Below, piece after piece: positions 51,681 to 61,266 of a stretch of DNA of 64,000 bases; positions within the stretch are counted from its first letter, which is position 1; each line of letters opens with the position of its first letter. This stretch comes from Actinomycetota bacterium (GTDB lineage: Bacteria > Actinomycetota > Acidimicrobiia > IMCC26256 > PALSA-610). Location of the stretch: assembly GCA_005779395.1 (NCBI GenBank), contig SXJP01000033.1, forward strand, positions 62,001-126,000. Reading direction: 5' to 3'. The notes beneath the pieces are model-generated. The model made no database searches and had not been told where the DNA came from. It saw only the letters and a program-made list of their open reading frames with translations. The translations under genes and the position numbers were made by a program.

Positions 51681-54600
51681 TGACGGCAGCTAAAGAGTTC
51701 TCCCTCTCAGCATCGCTGCCTGTCGGCATCGAAGCAATAGAAGCAAGCGCTGGCACAGGCAAGACCTTCGCGCTTGCGAGTCTTGTCGTGCGCTACGTAG
51801 CCGAAGCAGATATCAAGATCGATGAATTCCTAATAGTTACCTTCACTCGTGCTGCGGCAGCAGAGCTTCGCGACAGGGTTCGAAGTCGGCTCGCCGACAC
51901 AGCGGCAATGCTGCGAACAGCAAATGGCCAACCGATTCGCGATGAACTTTGCGCGCGCCTCGCGCTATCCGACCGTACTTTGCATATCGATCGCATCGAA
52001 CGAGCTCTCAACGACTTCGACTCGGCCACGATCACGACAATTCACGGCTTTGCACAAACTGCGCTCAAGACTTTTGGCTCCACTGGGACCTACAACTCCG
52101 ATGCGCAACTCGTTGGCGATACGAGTGAGTTCACGAACTCGGTCTGCAGCGACGCTCTAGCTTCTGCCGCGATTTCCGCGCCAGGCAAGGTGGATTTGCG
52201 CCCCGACTTGAAGACGCTCCGCGGACTCGTAGACACGGTGCTCAGCAATCCCGACATAACCATCGTGCCTCCAGTTGAGGTCGAAAATGAGGAAGCCGCT
52301 GAGATTCGCCGACTCCTAGATAGCGCACTCGCAATCGCAGACGAGCGTCGACGTGCTGCAGGGATGCTCACATACGACGACTGGCTAACTGAACTCCATG
52401 CGGCAATCAGGACTGGTGGGCCTGGAGTTGCAACGCTGCAACAGCGATACAGGGTCGCCCTTATCGATGAGTTCCAAGACACAGATCGCGTGCAATGGGA
52501 AATTTTTTCGATGTTGTTCGCGAATCGGAATGACGGTTCGGCGCTCGTCTTAGTCGGCGATCCCAAGCAAGCTATTTATGCGTTTCGTGGTGCCAACATC
52601 TTCGCTTACCTGCAAGCGAGAGATGACGACCTTTCTGGATACGAGACCCTTGGTACGAACTGGAGATCCGACGCAGCTCTGCTCAGCGCACTAGAACAAT
52701 TGTTCACTGGATCGGACTTCGGAAACGAACAGATTCTCTTTTCGCCAGTCAAACCAGCAGATGACAACGTCGGACGCCGGTTACTGAGGGACGACGGCTC
52801 AGTCCTTCCGGCTTTGCGAATTCGCGCAGCATTGGGAGATGACCTCCTCGCAGGTGTTGAGAGCGGGCCGCTCGCGATCGACAAATCTCGCGATGCCATC
52901 GCTGCAGACTTAGCAGAGCGAGTCCACGATCTTCTACAGCACGCAATACTTCCAGCCACGGCCGAAGAACCGCCGCGCCGTGTCCGTCCCGGCGACATCG
53001 CCGTTGTCGTAAGAACACACAAGGAAGAGCCGCGTATCCAGGCAGAACTTCGCGCTCTCGGTATACCAGCAGTAATAACCAAGGGCGACAACGTCATGAA
53101 GTCTGCTGCTGCAGAACAGTGGCGTTGGTTGCTGCACGCTCTCGTCAAACCGAACGATCACAAAAGAATTCGAAGCGTTGCACTGTCATGGTTTTTCGGA
53201 TACTCACTCTCGGAGGTCGCACACCTAGACGACGCGGAGCTTGAACGAATCCAAGATCGCGTCGAGGCTTGGGCCGCATCCCTGTCGAAGCACGGCGTCG
53301 CCGAGTTTTGTGCGCATGTTCGGACCGATAGCAACGTGACGGAGAGAATTCTCGGGTTGGTCGATGGTGACCGCAACGTGACGGACCTCGACCATATTGC
53401 GAGCCTGCTGCACGGTGCTTCAGGTGGACGCAAGCTCTCAGCAGTCGGGCTCCTAGCAGCGCACGATCGAATCGAAGCAGCCGACAAACTCGACAACGAA
53501 AATAACAACACGGCGCGTCACGTCGAATCTGAGTCAGCAGCAGTGCAAATCATGACTGTCTTTGCGGCGAAAGGTCTTGAGTTTCCGATCGTCTGCATAC
53601 CTGAAATGTGGAGCGATGCTCTGTCGAATCAGAAGCGAAAGGTCATTTATCAGGATCCGGCGGCCAACGCAAGAACCTTCGATGTCGCAAACAACAAGTC
53701 TTGGCCGAACTCTGAGGCCGCCAAAGATCGCAAGAACCGGGCCGATGCCGAGATGGTTGGTGAGCACGGACGGCTGCTCTACGTAGCTCTCACCCGCGCC
53801 AAGCACCAGGCGCTGCTCTGGTGGGCAACAGCCCGAAAAGGCGAAAACAGTGGCCTAGCAAAGCTGTTGTATGGGCGCACCGAAGGTCAGATCGATCCCG
53901 ACAAATTCGAGAAGCCAGCGAATCACCTCCCAGCGAGCGCGGAGGCGTTCGATCAGGTCGCCCTGATTTTTCCTGACAATAACGACGAGATCGAAATCGC
54001 GGTTATCGGTCTTCCTACATACGGCTTGTCCACGTGGGTCGACCCTGAAGGAATGCTGCCAACAGGAGATCTTGAGGTTGCGCAACTGAGTCACGTTCCA
54101 GATCGGTCGCGCCAACGTTGGTCGTTTACGTCCATTGCCCAACGAACCACGTCACCAAGTCAATCGCACGGCGTTCGGATACAAGCCGCCGATCCCGACG
54201 ACGACACGCTCGGCGATGCGGGTGCAAATGACGAACCTCTCGACCCAATAGAACGCGAGAACGAGCCATCATCGCTCATGCCGGGAGTGATCCCTCTTGG
54301 CGATATCCGCGGAGGCACCGAGTTCGGCAACCTTGTGCACCACGTACTCGAACATGTCGACTTCAGTGCCAAAGACATCGACTCTGATTTACAAGATGCT
54401 GTGACCAATGGCATGCGCATTCATCCTTGGCCAGTCGGCGTCGCGGAACTCGCGGCAGGATTGCGGGATTCACTAGAGACTCCGCTCGGCCCGATGTTCA
54501 ACATGAGGCGGCTCCGCGACTTCGCGCAAGACGATCGCCTCGACGAACTCAAGTTTGAACTACGTCTAGGCGAGTCAGGTCACGTCGCTACGGTGACCGA

Positions 54601-55117
54601 TATTGGCAAGTTGCTCTTGCATCACCTGCCTGACCAAGACACTATGCGACCGTGGGCTAACGATCTAGCGAGCGGCAGCATCGACGTAGATCTTGCGGGT
54701 CATCTCACTGGTTCAATAGACCTGATATTGCGTGTCCGTAATCTTGACGATCCAGACGCTGCGCCGCGATTCATAGTCTCTGACTACAAGACCAACAGGC
54801 TTCGCAAACTTGCAGACAACGCCGATGTCGGCGACTATCACCCGCATCAGCTCATAGACACGATGGCTGACCACGATTACGCGTTGCAGGCGTTGCTTTA
54901 TTCTGTTGCACTGCATCGTTACCTGCGGTGGCGCCTCGCGGACTACGACCCAGCAATTCACTTCGGAGGGATCGCATACTTGTTTCTCCGCGGCATGATC
55001 GGCGCCGAAACGCCAACTGTCGAAGCCGCTCCTTACGGCGTGTTCACGTGGCAACTCCCGCCAGCACTAGTCGTCGATCTAAGTGCCCTACTAGATGGGG
55101 CAGGTAGACCGCGGTGA
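51680..55117 (+). CDS. recB: RecBCD enzyme subunit RecB (helicase-nuclease)
   Basis: Starting at GTG 51680 (behind AGGGG, overlapping the recC stop TAG) gives 1145 residues. SF1 helicase motifs are Walker A EASAGTGKTFAL, VTFTRAAAAELRDR, Walker B VALIDEFQDTD, VGDPKQAIYAFRGA, FAAKGLEFPIV and YVALTRAKHQALLWW. The C-terminal nuclease has TEFGNLVHHVLEHVD, SIDLILRV with the metal Asp, and VSDYKTNRL with D-x-K. It is a 3'-5' translocase and the only nuclease of the complex. An alternative TTG start 15 bases upstream is in frame but less well placed. Confidence 0.93.
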   Translation: MTAAKEFSLSASLPVGIEAIEASAGTGKTFALASLVVRYVAEADIKIDEFLIVTFTRAAAAELRDRVRSRLADTAAMLRTANGQPIRDELCARLALSDRTLHIDRIERALNDFDSATITTIHGFAQTALKTFGSTGTYNSDAQLVGDTSEFTNSVCSDALASAAISAPGKVDLRPDLKTLRGLVDTVLSNPDITIVPPVEVENEEAAEIRRLLDSALAIADERRRAAGMLTYDDWLTELHAAIRTGGPGVATLQQRYRVALIDEFQDTDRVQWEIFSMLFANRNDGSALVLVGDPKQAIYAFRGANIFAYLQARDDDLSGYETLGTNWRSDAALLSALEQLFTGSDFGNEQILFSPVKPADDNVGRRLLRDDGSVLPALRIRAALGDDLLAGVESGPLAIDKSRDAIAADLAERVHDLLQHAILPATAEEPPRRVRPGDIAVVVRTHKEEPRIQAELRALGIPAVITKGDNVMKSAAAEQWRWLLHALVKPNDHKRIRSVALSWFFGYSLSEVAHLDDAELERIQDRVEAWAASLSKHGVAEFCAHVRTDSNVTERILGLVDGDRNVTDLDHIASLLHGASGGRKLSAVGLLAAHDRIEAADKLDNENNNTARHVESESAAVQIMTVFAAKGLEFPIVCIPEMWSDALSNQKRKVIYQDPAANARTFDVANNKSWPNSEAAKDRKNRADAEMVGEHGRLLYVALTRAKHQALLWWATARKGENSGLAKLLYGRTEGQIDPDKFEKPANHLPASAEAFDQVALIFPDNNDEIEIAVIGLPTYGLSTWVDPEGMLPTGDLEVAQLSHVPDRSRQRWSFTSIAQRTTSPSQSHGVRIQAADPDDDTLGDAGANDEPLDPIERENEPSSLMPGVIPLGDIRGGTEFGNLVHHVLEHVDFSAKDIDSDLQDAVTNGMRIHPWPVGVAELAAGLRDSLETPLGPMFNMRRLRDFAQDDRLDELKFELRLGESGHVATVTDIGKLLLHHLPDQDTMRPWANDLASGSIDVDLAGHLTGSIDLILRVRNLDDPDAAPRFIVSDYKTNRLRKLADNADVGDYHPHQLIDTMADHDYALQALLYSVALHRYLRWRLADYDPAIHFGGIAYLFLRGMIGAETPTVEAAPYGVFTWQLPPALVVDLSALLDGAGRPR

Positions 55118-56928
55118 ACGCTCTCACGCCCATTCTCGACGAACACACGGTGTCACTAGAGCCGTTTGTGGTTGCAGGCGTTTTCGACAGCACAGCTGTG
55201 CACGTAGCTCGAGTGATAGCGCAGCATTCCAAAGGTCTCGACGCGTCCGTTTTGCTCGGCATCGCTCTCGCAGTCCGAGCAACCCAGTATGGCCACACTT
55301 GCATCATTCCTGCAGAAGTACACAAGTCGGTCGTTCTCGATAATGCGAATCTGCCGGATGCCGTTGCGCTCCCTTGGCCAGAGCCAGGCAACTGGGTCAA
55401 GCAGTTAGCTAATAGTCCTGCTGTTTACAATCTCGAAACCGACGACACGAACGACGGTCGGCCTCTCGTCTGGGACGGTAAACGCCTGTACTTAGAGCGA
55501 TACTGGCGGTTCGAACGAGACGTCGCAGAGAACTTGCAGGTTCGAGCCGAAGCAGATTCTGGTGTCGTTGCGAAGTCGGCGGCACTCGACGAGATTCTCA
55601 CTCCCCTTTTCGACGACGTGTCGCAACGCGCAGCAGCCGAGATGGCCCTCACATGTCGTCTTGCGGTTATTTGTGGCGGACCAGGTACTGGCAAGACCAC
55701 TACTATGGCAGGACTTGTCAGAGCGGTACACGAAGTCCGGACCAATAATGGGCTACCGATCAAGATTGCGTTGGCCGCTCCGACTGGCAAAGCCGCAAGG
55801 CGTATGACCGAAGCCGTTCACGCAGCGCTCGACGGGCTCGCACCTGATCTCGTCGCCACAACGTTGCACAAACTTCTCGGTAGTCGTCCGAGACTGAAGA
55901 ACTCTCGCGATCGTTTTGCACCGTTGCCACATGACATGGTGATTATCGACGAAACCTCGATGGTTGCGCTACCGATGTTCGCAAGATTGCTCGAAGCGGT
56001 CCGCGAAAATGCAACATTTGTCGTGCTAGGCGACCCTGGGCAATTGCAGAGCATCGAGGCCGGATCAGTGCTAGCCGAGATCATCGGTAGTCCTACCAAT
56101 AGAACCGACTCGGCACCATTACATGCGAACATCGCCGAGCTCACGCGGAACTTTCGAAATGCTCGTGACGCCACCGACGGAAGGTTGTCGCGAATCCCCG
56201 AACTAGCTAACGCGATTCGCGATGGCCAGACAGAAGCTGCAATCGAGATTCTAAGAGCGAGTACCAGCACCGATAACGAGATCGAATGGATAGACAGCAA
56301 CGACGATGCTGGCCTTACTCGATTGCGCGAAGACGTGACAGCTGCTGCTACCGACATCTTGCAAAACGCCCTGTCGATCACGAACGACCCGACGCAACGT
56401 GACCCGCAGCTGCGCGCGCTTGTGAAGCTTTCCGCCGACCTGAAAGTCCTGTGCGCGACTCGATACGGCACGTTCGGCACCTACGCATGGACCAAGAACA
56501 TCGAAGAGAAACTCGGTGTCTACGGCGGCGACCGTTGGTATCTCGGTCGACCAATCATCGTCACCGTCAACGACCCATCGACAAGGTTGCTCAATGGCGA
56601 TGTCGGCGTTGTCGTCGAAAGTGGAAGTCGTCGAACTGGAGCATTCATCGAAGGCACTGAGGTTCGTGAGTTAGCGCGAGCGAAACTCTCCAATATCGAT
56701 ACCTGGTGGGCTATGACTATCCACAAGAGTCAAGGCTCAGAGTTCAAGCACGTTGTGGTTTCACTTCCTTCGGCTGAGTCGCCGAGTCTCACGCGCGAAC
56801 TTCTATATACGGCGGTTACGCGCGCAAGAGAGAAGGTCACGGTCGTCGGCTCAGAAGAATCGATCCGCGCAGCGATCTCTAACCCTGCCGCTAGGGCTTC
56901 TGGTCTCGGCGAACTTATTTGGGGTTAG
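55114..56928 (+). CDS. recD: RecBCD enzyme subunit RecD (5'-3' helicase)
   Basis: The 604-residue protein (E. coli RecD is 608) starts at GTG 55114, overlapping the recB stop as GTGA. It has an N-terminal adapter (1-140), then Walker A VICGGPGTGKTTTMAG, Walker B VIIDETSMV, GDPGQLQSIEAGSV, and the C-terminal UvrD-like WWAMTIHKSQGSEFKHV then LYTAVTRARE. It pulls the 5' strand and regulates RecB nuclease. The full RecC-RecB-RecD order without ptrA is unlike E. coli. Confidence 0.93.
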   Translation: MNALTPILDEHTVSLEPFVVAGVFDSTAVHVARVIAQHSKGLDASVLLGIALAVRATQYGHTCIIPAEVHKSVVLDNANLPDAVALPWPEPGNWVKQLANSPAVYNLETDDTNDGRPLVWDGKRLYLERYWRFERDVAENLQVRAEADSGVVAKSAALDEILTPLFDDVSQRAAAEMALTCRLAVICGGPGTGKTTTMAGLVRAVHEVRTNNGLPIKIALAAPTGKAARRMTEAVHAALDGLAPDLVATTLHKLLGSRPRLKNSRDRFAPLPHDMVIIDETSMVALPMFARLLEAVRENATFVVLGDPGQLQSIEAGSVLAEIIGSPTNRTDSAPLHANIAELTRNFRNARDATDGRLSRIPELANAIRDGQTEAAIEILRASTSTDNEIEWIDSNDDAGLTRLREDVTAAATDILQNALSITNDPTQRDPQLRALVKLSADLKVLCATRYGTFGTYAWTKNIEEKLGVYGGDRWYLGRPIIVTVNDPSTRLLNGDVGVVVESGSRRTGAFIEGTEVRELARAKLSNIDTWWAMTIHKSQGSEFKHVVVSLPSAESPSLTRELLYTAVTRAREKVTVVGSEESIRAAISNPAARASGLGELIWG

Positions 56929-56953
56929 CGCTATCGCCATGTCATGATGGGAC

Positions 56954-57316
56954 ATGGCAATCTCACTCGACGGACTTCGCACAGTCATCTATCCCGCAGC
57001 AGATTTGGTCGCCGCCAAGACCTGGTGGACAAACCTGTTGGGTTTCGAGCCATATTTCGATGAGCCGTTTTACGTCGGATACGAGGTCGGCGGCTATGAG
57101 CTAGGCCTGTATCCAGGAGCCGATCCTGCAGACGGCGCACTCACATATTGGGGAGTCGAAAACGTTGCGGTAGCCGTGGCCGAAGCGATCGCCTCGGGCG
57201 CAACGGAGCACACTCCCGCGACTGAAGTTGGCGACGGAATAATCACAGCTACCGTCAAAACTCCGGGAGGCGTGATCCTCGGTTTCATCTATAACCCACA
57301 CTTCAAGGTGTCCTAA
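56954..57316 (+). CDS. VOC-superfamily protein (glyoxalase-like)
   Basis: The 120-residue protein starts MAISLDGLRTVIYPAADL. Two beta-alpha-beta3 modules are visible with LLGFEPYFDEPFYVGYEVGGYELGLYP and the second ending VILGFIYNPHF. No clear His/Glu metal set is seen (first strand RTVIYPAAD lacks His, the last lacks the usual EIxL Glu), so it may be a ligand-binding or metal-free member. CATGAT (56943-56948) lies 5 nt before the ATG. It follows recD but has no obvious repair role. Confidence 0.7.
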   Translation: MAISLDGLRTVIYPAADLVAAKTWWTNLLGFEPYFDEPFYVGYEVGGYELGLYPGADPADGALTYWGVENVAVAVAEAIASGATEHTPATEVGDGIITATVKTPGGVILGFIYNPHFKVS

Positions 57317-57363
57317 CACCACATTCGTCGTAACTATCGTAACTACATGCGAGACTGCTCGCC

Positions 57364-57693
57364 ATGGCGTTTGCTCAACCTTTAGGCCCTCAGGCAACTT
57401 CGAGACAACTCCGCGATCTCGCGGAACTACTAGGAGCGCAGGGGTTCGCAGACTTCAAGGCAGCGCGACGCTCGATGGGTTTCACGCAACGCCAAGGCAG
57501 TGGCAAGTTCACTGCCGCCGAGGCCGACGCATACATAGAGCAATTACAGAACTCAGACGCTGAAGACCTAGTTGCACAGCCATCGCCTGTCGCGCAACGC
57601 CTGTCTTCTACCGAACGAACACTTCGCCAAATTCCAGACGAACGGCTCGCAGCAGAACTGCAACGCCGCGGCTGGATTGTTATGGAGCCGTAA
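57364..57693 (+). CDS. Conserved small protein, unknown function
   Basis: The 109-residue soluble protein starts MAFAQPLGPQATSRQLRDLAELL. It has an N-terminal helix-turn unit (GAQGFADFKAARRSMGFTQRQGSGKFTAAEADAY), which I recognise only as an uncharacterised actinobacterial pattern, and a C-terminal helix LRQIPDERLAAELQRRGW. It may be a small nucleic-acid- or protein-binding protein. GAGACT (57351-57356), 7 nt before the ATG with no Shine-Dalgarno, again suggests a leaderless start. It converges on the F420-type gene. Confidence 0.6.
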   Translation: MAFAQPLGPQATSRQLRDLAELLGAQGFADFKAARRSMGFTQRQGSGKFTAAEADAYIEQLQNSDAEDLVAQPSPVAQRLSSTERTLRQIPDERLAAELQRRGWIVMEP

Positions 57694-57696
57694 CGA

Positions 57697-58674
57697 TCAG
57701 CCGATTGCCCTCGAGGCTGTTGCGCCCAAGAGTTCGACGCGCCCCGGAATCCAGCCGTTGGCAGGCAACGAACAGGTAATGCCTTCGGCGCCCTTGGCCA
57801 TGACGGCACTGAGTTTTTCACCAACTTCGTCTGGGTTGCCCCAAGTAACCATCGACAGAATCTGTTGACTCAACTCCTCTGGCATTGTCTCTAGGTTCAT
57901 CCCACGCTCACCCAAGAAGTTGCCCATGTCGGCATATGCCTCTTCGTGCGTGTCGGCGATAACGACGTTTAGATGTTGGCTTAGTTTGATTTCCTTGCGG
58001 TCACGGCCGAGACGCTCACAATGACCGGCGAGCACTTCGAGTTTGTGCTCAAGCTCTGTGACAGGTGAAGTCAGGTTTGCCTCGTCTGCATACTGAGCGA
58101 CCATCCGAAGCGTTTTCTTTTCACCGCTGCCACCAATCATCACCGGGATTCTGCCAATCGGGTTCGGCTCGTTCATCGCGTTGTTCACTGTGTAGTGCTT
58201 GCCGTCGAGGCTTGGGCGTTCGCCGCGAAGCATCGGCAGGATTATCTGTAGCGCTTCTTCGAGTTTTTCGAAACGGTCGGTGAATGTTCCGAACTCGAAA
58301 CCTAGGGAAGCATGCTCGACATCGAACCAGCCAGCACCGATGCCGAGTTGTGCGCGCCCGTTGCTCACTATGTCAAGCGCAGTAATGGTCTTTGCAAGCA
58401 ACGCAGGGTTTCGGTATGTGTTGCCTGTGACGAGTGCGCCGAGACGAACATTGCGAGTCTCTCTAGCAAGCGCTCCAAGTGTCGTGTAGCACTCGAGCAT
58501 GTATGCACTCGGGTCACCGAGGTGTGGCAGTTGGTAGAAGTGGTCCATCAACAAGACCGTGTCGAAGCCAGAGCGGTCTGCAGCAGACGCCTGCGCTGCG
58601 ACTACGTCGAATAGCTCTTCAGGCCCGACACCTGGGTATGTGAAGTTAGGAAGTTGATATCCGAGGCGCGTCAT
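57697..58674 (-). CDS. LLM-class F420-dependent oxidoreductase
   Basis: The 325-residue TIM barrel starts MTRLGYQLPNFTYPGV, with GGAG 7 bases before. LLM features are GFDTVLLMDHFYQLPHLG, RNVRLGALVTGNTYRNPALLAKTITALD, GIGAGWFDVEHASLGFEFG and RIPVMIGGSGEKKTLRMVA. This subgroup is typical of F420-using actinobacterial enzymes. Substrate is unknown. It is the last gene of a - strand group following the deacylase. Confidence 0.84.
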   Translation of the reverse strand: MTRLGYQLPNFTYPGVGPEELFDVVAAQASAADRSGFDTVLLMDHFYQLPHLGDPSAYMLECYTTLGALARETRNVRLGALVTGNTYRNPALLAKTITALDIVSNGRAQLGIGAGWFDVEHASLGFEFGTFTDRFEKLEEALQIILPMLRGERPSLDGKHYTVNNAMNEPNPIGRIPVMIGGSGEKKTLRMVAQYADEANLTSPVTELEHKLEVLAGHCERLGRDRKEIKLSQHLNVVIADTHEEAYADMGNFLGERGMNLETMPEELSQQILSMVTWGNPDEVGEKLSAVMAKGAEGITCSLPANGWIPGRVELLGATASRAIG

Positions 58675-58731
58675 GTTGGTCTCCGTTTAGTTGTGGTAGT
58701 GCGAAATTATCGGGCGGAAACGCTTCGGCTT

Positions 58732-58839
58732 TTATGCGTCGAGCTGTTCCATGAACTCAAGCCGGATCCCGCAAGGAGCATCGACGTCTGTGGCTTTCAC
58801 CGCGAGGTTCGCGATTCCCGTGACTGCTATAGCAATCAG
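58732..58839 (-). pseudogene. Remnant of a VOC gene with an internal deletion
   Basis: A 35-codon frame runs to TAA. Its protein contains an N-terminal VOC pattern (TGIANLAVKATDVDA) joined directly to a C-terminal VOC end (DAPCGIRLEFMEQLDA), which in intact relatives are separated by about 90-100 residues. The frame opens with CTG that overlaps the deacylase stop (CTGA), as an ATGA coupled start would. The best explanation is loss of the middle of the gene, perhaps between matching DA codons. It could also be a chance short ORF, but the end pattern is specific. Confidence 0.5.
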
Positions 58840-60533
58840 CCCCGAATACGAATCACTCGGCCAGGCGTTGCGCCCGTTGCCTCGCCGTCGCGATAGGTCT
58901 CTTCGCCTGCGACGAAAGTGTGTCGGTAACCGGCGGCGCGCTGCACGATTCTTTTGCCGCCAGCCGGCAGATCGTGCACAATCGTCGGGCGATGGATAGC
59001 AAGATTCTCGAAGTCGATGATGTTGATGTCGGCACGCATTCCTGCTTCCAATGTGCCGCGATCTCTAAGGCCAATTGCGCGAGCGGTGTCGCGGGTTTGA
59101 CGTTGCACAACATGTTCGAGAGGGAGCCGTGCGCCACGACTTCTGTCACGCGCCCAGTGTGTGAGCAGGTAGGTCGGAAATGATGCGTCACACACAGTTC
59201 CGACGTGCGCCCCACCGTCGGAAAGTCCGGAGATCGTGTAAGGCGACAACATCATCTCGCGCACAGGGTCGAGGTTGCCGTAGCTGTAGTTCTCGAACGG
59301 GTTGTACAAGAGCGAATGGCCGTCATGCTGTAAAAGAAGGTCGTACACAAGATCTAGCAACGGTACGTCGAGAGCGGCTGCGCGCGCTGAGATCGAGGTA
59401 GAGGGGTCCGGTTCATAGTTGATCGGTTCTTCAAGCGCGTAGGCATCCTTCAGCAACCCTGCAGCCAGCGCGCCGATCCCGCTACTTGGTGCCTCTGCGA
59501 GCATTGCGCGCTTGGTCTCTGGTTTCCGCAAGCATGCGACAATCTCAGAGATTGGAAGGTGCGCGATCTCCTTGAACGTCGCGTGATCGACCCATGGGTT
59601 GACTGTTGCGTGTAGCCCGATGAGTACACCGATCGCCCGGCTGCCCACCTGGCCGCGCATTTGTATGCCTGCGCTGTTTGCCTCTTCGAGACCCAAGAGA
59701 AGTTCACGCCAGCGCTCGGGCGCATGATTGACCTGAAGCAGTGTGAACGAAACAGGTTGACCAGAGATGGCTCCCATCGTCCGCAAGAGTTCAAACTCAC
59801 TTCGAGAATTAAAGTCGGAGTTGGCTTGAATCACGCCACGTCCAGCGCGGCCCATGGCTTCTGCGAGAGCACACATCTCCGGAACGTCAGCTGAGAGGCT
59901 CGGAGTTGGCTTGCCGTCTTTGGTGCGGTGTTTCACGGTGCGCGATGTAGATAAGCCGATTGCTCCAGCTAGAAGTGCCTCTTCAAGCAAACGACCCATC
60001 TCCGCTAATTCAAAATCAGATGGGGACTCGGCTGGGTCAGCGCCACGCGTACCCATCACATAAAACCGGAGTGCAGCGTGCGGCACTTGCGCGCCAACAT
60101 CGGTAGTTCTAGGCAGACGTTCCAGTGCGTCGAGATATTCGGGAAAGGATTCCCAGTCGAAGCTCACACCCTCGGCGAGAACTGAGCCGGGGATGTCTTC
60201 GACGCCTTCCATCAGGTTGATGAGAAACGATTTCTGTTCTTGCTTCACGGGCGCGAAGCCGACAGCGCAGTTACCGAATATCGCCGTCGTCACGCCATGC
60301 CAGGTCGATGGAGTGAGGTCTGCGTCCCATGTCGCCTGGCCGTCGTAGTGGGTGTGAATATCGACCCAACCGGGCGTGGCTAGAAGTCCGTCAGCATCAA
60401 CTTCACGCTTGCCCCTGTCTTCGACCTCGCCAACTTCGACGATGACACCATCTGTCACTGCAATATCGGCGGTGAACTCGACACTCCCAGTGCCGTCAAC
60501 AACACGGCCAGCGCGAATAACAAGATCGTGCAA
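58836..60533 (-). CDS. N-acyl-D-amino-acid deacylase family amidohydrolase
   Basis: The start is TTG at 60533, fixed by GGAGG (60541-60545) 7 bases upstream; it gives 565 residues beginning [17 protein letters not shown]. The frame is open upstream through the vapB promoter, which argues against an earlier start. Amidohydrolase motifs are [18 protein letters not shown] (HxH), [18 protein letters not shown] and [10 protein letters not shown] (metal Asp). The C-terminal domain ends [15 protein letters not shown]. It is a paralogue of the 16.4 kb enzyme; both probably hydrolyse N-acyl amides. A VOC remnant follows, perhaps once its co-transcribed partner. Confidence 0.85.
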   Translation of the reverse strand: MHDLVIRAGRVVDGTGSVEFTADIAVTDGVIVEVGEVEDRGKREVDADGLLATPGWVDIHTHYDGQATWDADLTPSTWHGVTTAIFGNCAVGFAPVKQEQKSFLINLMEGVEDIPGSVLAEGVSFDWESFPEYLDALERLPRTTDVGAQVPHAALRFYVMGTRGADPAESPSDFELAEMGRLLEEALLAGAIGLSTSRTVKHRTKDGKPTPSLSADVPEMCALAEAMGRAGRGVIQANSDFNSRSEFELLRTMGAISGQPVSFTLLQVNHAPERWRELLLGLEEANSAGIQMRGQVGSRAIGVLIGLHATVNPWVDHATFKEIAHLPISEIVACLRKPETKRAMLAEAPSSGIGALAAGLLKDAYALEEPINYEPDPSTSISARAAALDVPLLDLVYDLLLQHDGHSLLYNPFENYSYGNLDPVREMMLSPYTISGLSDGGAHVGTVCDASFPTYLLTHWARDRSRGARLPLEHVVQRQTRDTARAIGLRDRGTLEAGMRADINIIDFENLAIHRPTIVHDLPAGGKRIVQRAAGYRHTFVAGEETYRDGEATGATPGRVIRIRG

Positions 60534-60591
60534 GTTGAATCCTCCGACGTTAGGAACGACAGCGATCGCCAACTTACGCGCCAACAGCAAG

Positions 60592-60627
60592 TTGTCTCTA
60601 TACACTATTTGGTGTATCGTTGTGTAT
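60592..60627 (+). promoter_or_regulatory. vapBC promoter and operator
   Basis: TTGTCT (60592-60597) and TATCGT (60615-60620) are 17 bases apart, 7 nt before the vapB ATG. Overlapping them is ATACAC (60600-60605) with its inverted copy GTGTAT (60612-60617), and a second GTGTAT (60622-60627) in direct repeat just before the ATG. This fits autoregulation by a ribbon-helix-helix VapB-VapC complex. Confidence 0.6.
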
Positions 60628-60840
60628 ATGACTCGCACAAATCTCGAACTCGACGACTTTCTGGTAGCGGAGGTGATGCGCCGTTATGGGGTGACAACCA
60701 AACGCGCCGCGGTCGATCTCGCCCTGAGACGTCTAGTCGCCAACGGCATGACCCGCCTCGAAGTACTCGAAATGCAAGGGACTGGTTGGTACGGCGACCT
60801 GAGCGAAATCCGCTCTAGCGGACCCGATGATTTCGAATGA
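60628..60840 (+). CDS. vapB: VapB-type antitoxin (ribbon-helix-helix)
   Basis: The 70-residue protein starts [21 protein letters not shown]. The first strand and two helices ([16 protein letters not shown]) are the MetJ/Arc ribbon-helix-helix domain, and the acidic tail [17 protein letters not shown] is the VapC-binding part. It neutralises VapC and represses the operon. vapC starts inside its stop (ATGA). The ATG has a -10 7 bases upstream and no Shine-Dalgarno sequence. Confidence 0.85.
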   Translation: MTRTNLELDDFLVAEVMRRYGVTTKRAAVDLALRRLVANGMTRLEVLEMQGTGWYGDLSEIRSSGPDDFE

Positions 60841-61229
60841 CCATCGTCGATACGTCGGCATGGGTCGAATACTTACGAGGCACGAATAGCAGAACCCATG
60901 CCACTCTCCTCGGTCTTATTCAGAGCGGCAATCCGATTCTGACAACCGATGTGATCGTGATGGAAGTGCTCGCCGGCGGAAGGAACTTCGAACACACAAC
61001 CTCACTGCACCGCATGCTGGCAATGTGTGAGTTCATTCCAACAGCTGGGTTGAGTGACTATCAGGATGCCGCAGCGCTTTACCGAATATGCCGTAGCAAG
61101 GGAGCAACGATTCGTTCCCTAAACGACTGCCTCATAGCGACGATTGCTATCCGCACCGGGAACGCATTGCTACACAACGACACGGACTTCGACGCGATCT
61201 CCGCCAATAGCAATCTAAAGATTTATTGA
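60837..61229 (+). CDS. vapC: VapC-type PIN-domain toxin ribonuclease
   Basis: The 130-residue protein starts [15 protein letters not shown]. All PIN acidic residues are present: D5, E43 (VMEVLAGG), D97 (RSLNDCLIA) and D115/D117 (LLHNDTDFD). VapC toxins are Mg-dependent RNases that often cleave tRNA or rRNA. The length is normal and the overlap with vapB is the standard 4 bases, so the toxin looks intact. Confidence 0.88.
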   Translation: MTIVDTSAWVEYLRGTNSRTHATLLGLIQSGNPILTTDVIVMEVLAGGRNFEHTTSLHRMLAMCEFIPTAGLSDYQDAAALYRICRSKGATIRSLNDCLIATIAIRTGNALLHNDTDFDAISANSNLKIY

Positions 61230-61266
61230 GGCGCACCAAGAAGTCCAGGCGCCGCGCGTGTCCCAC

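Noticed and set aside
60376..60627. Extended start of vapB in the upstream frame
   Set aside because: The upstream codons are antisense to the deacylase gene and cover the promoter/operator; the antitoxin fold begins at MTRTNLEL.
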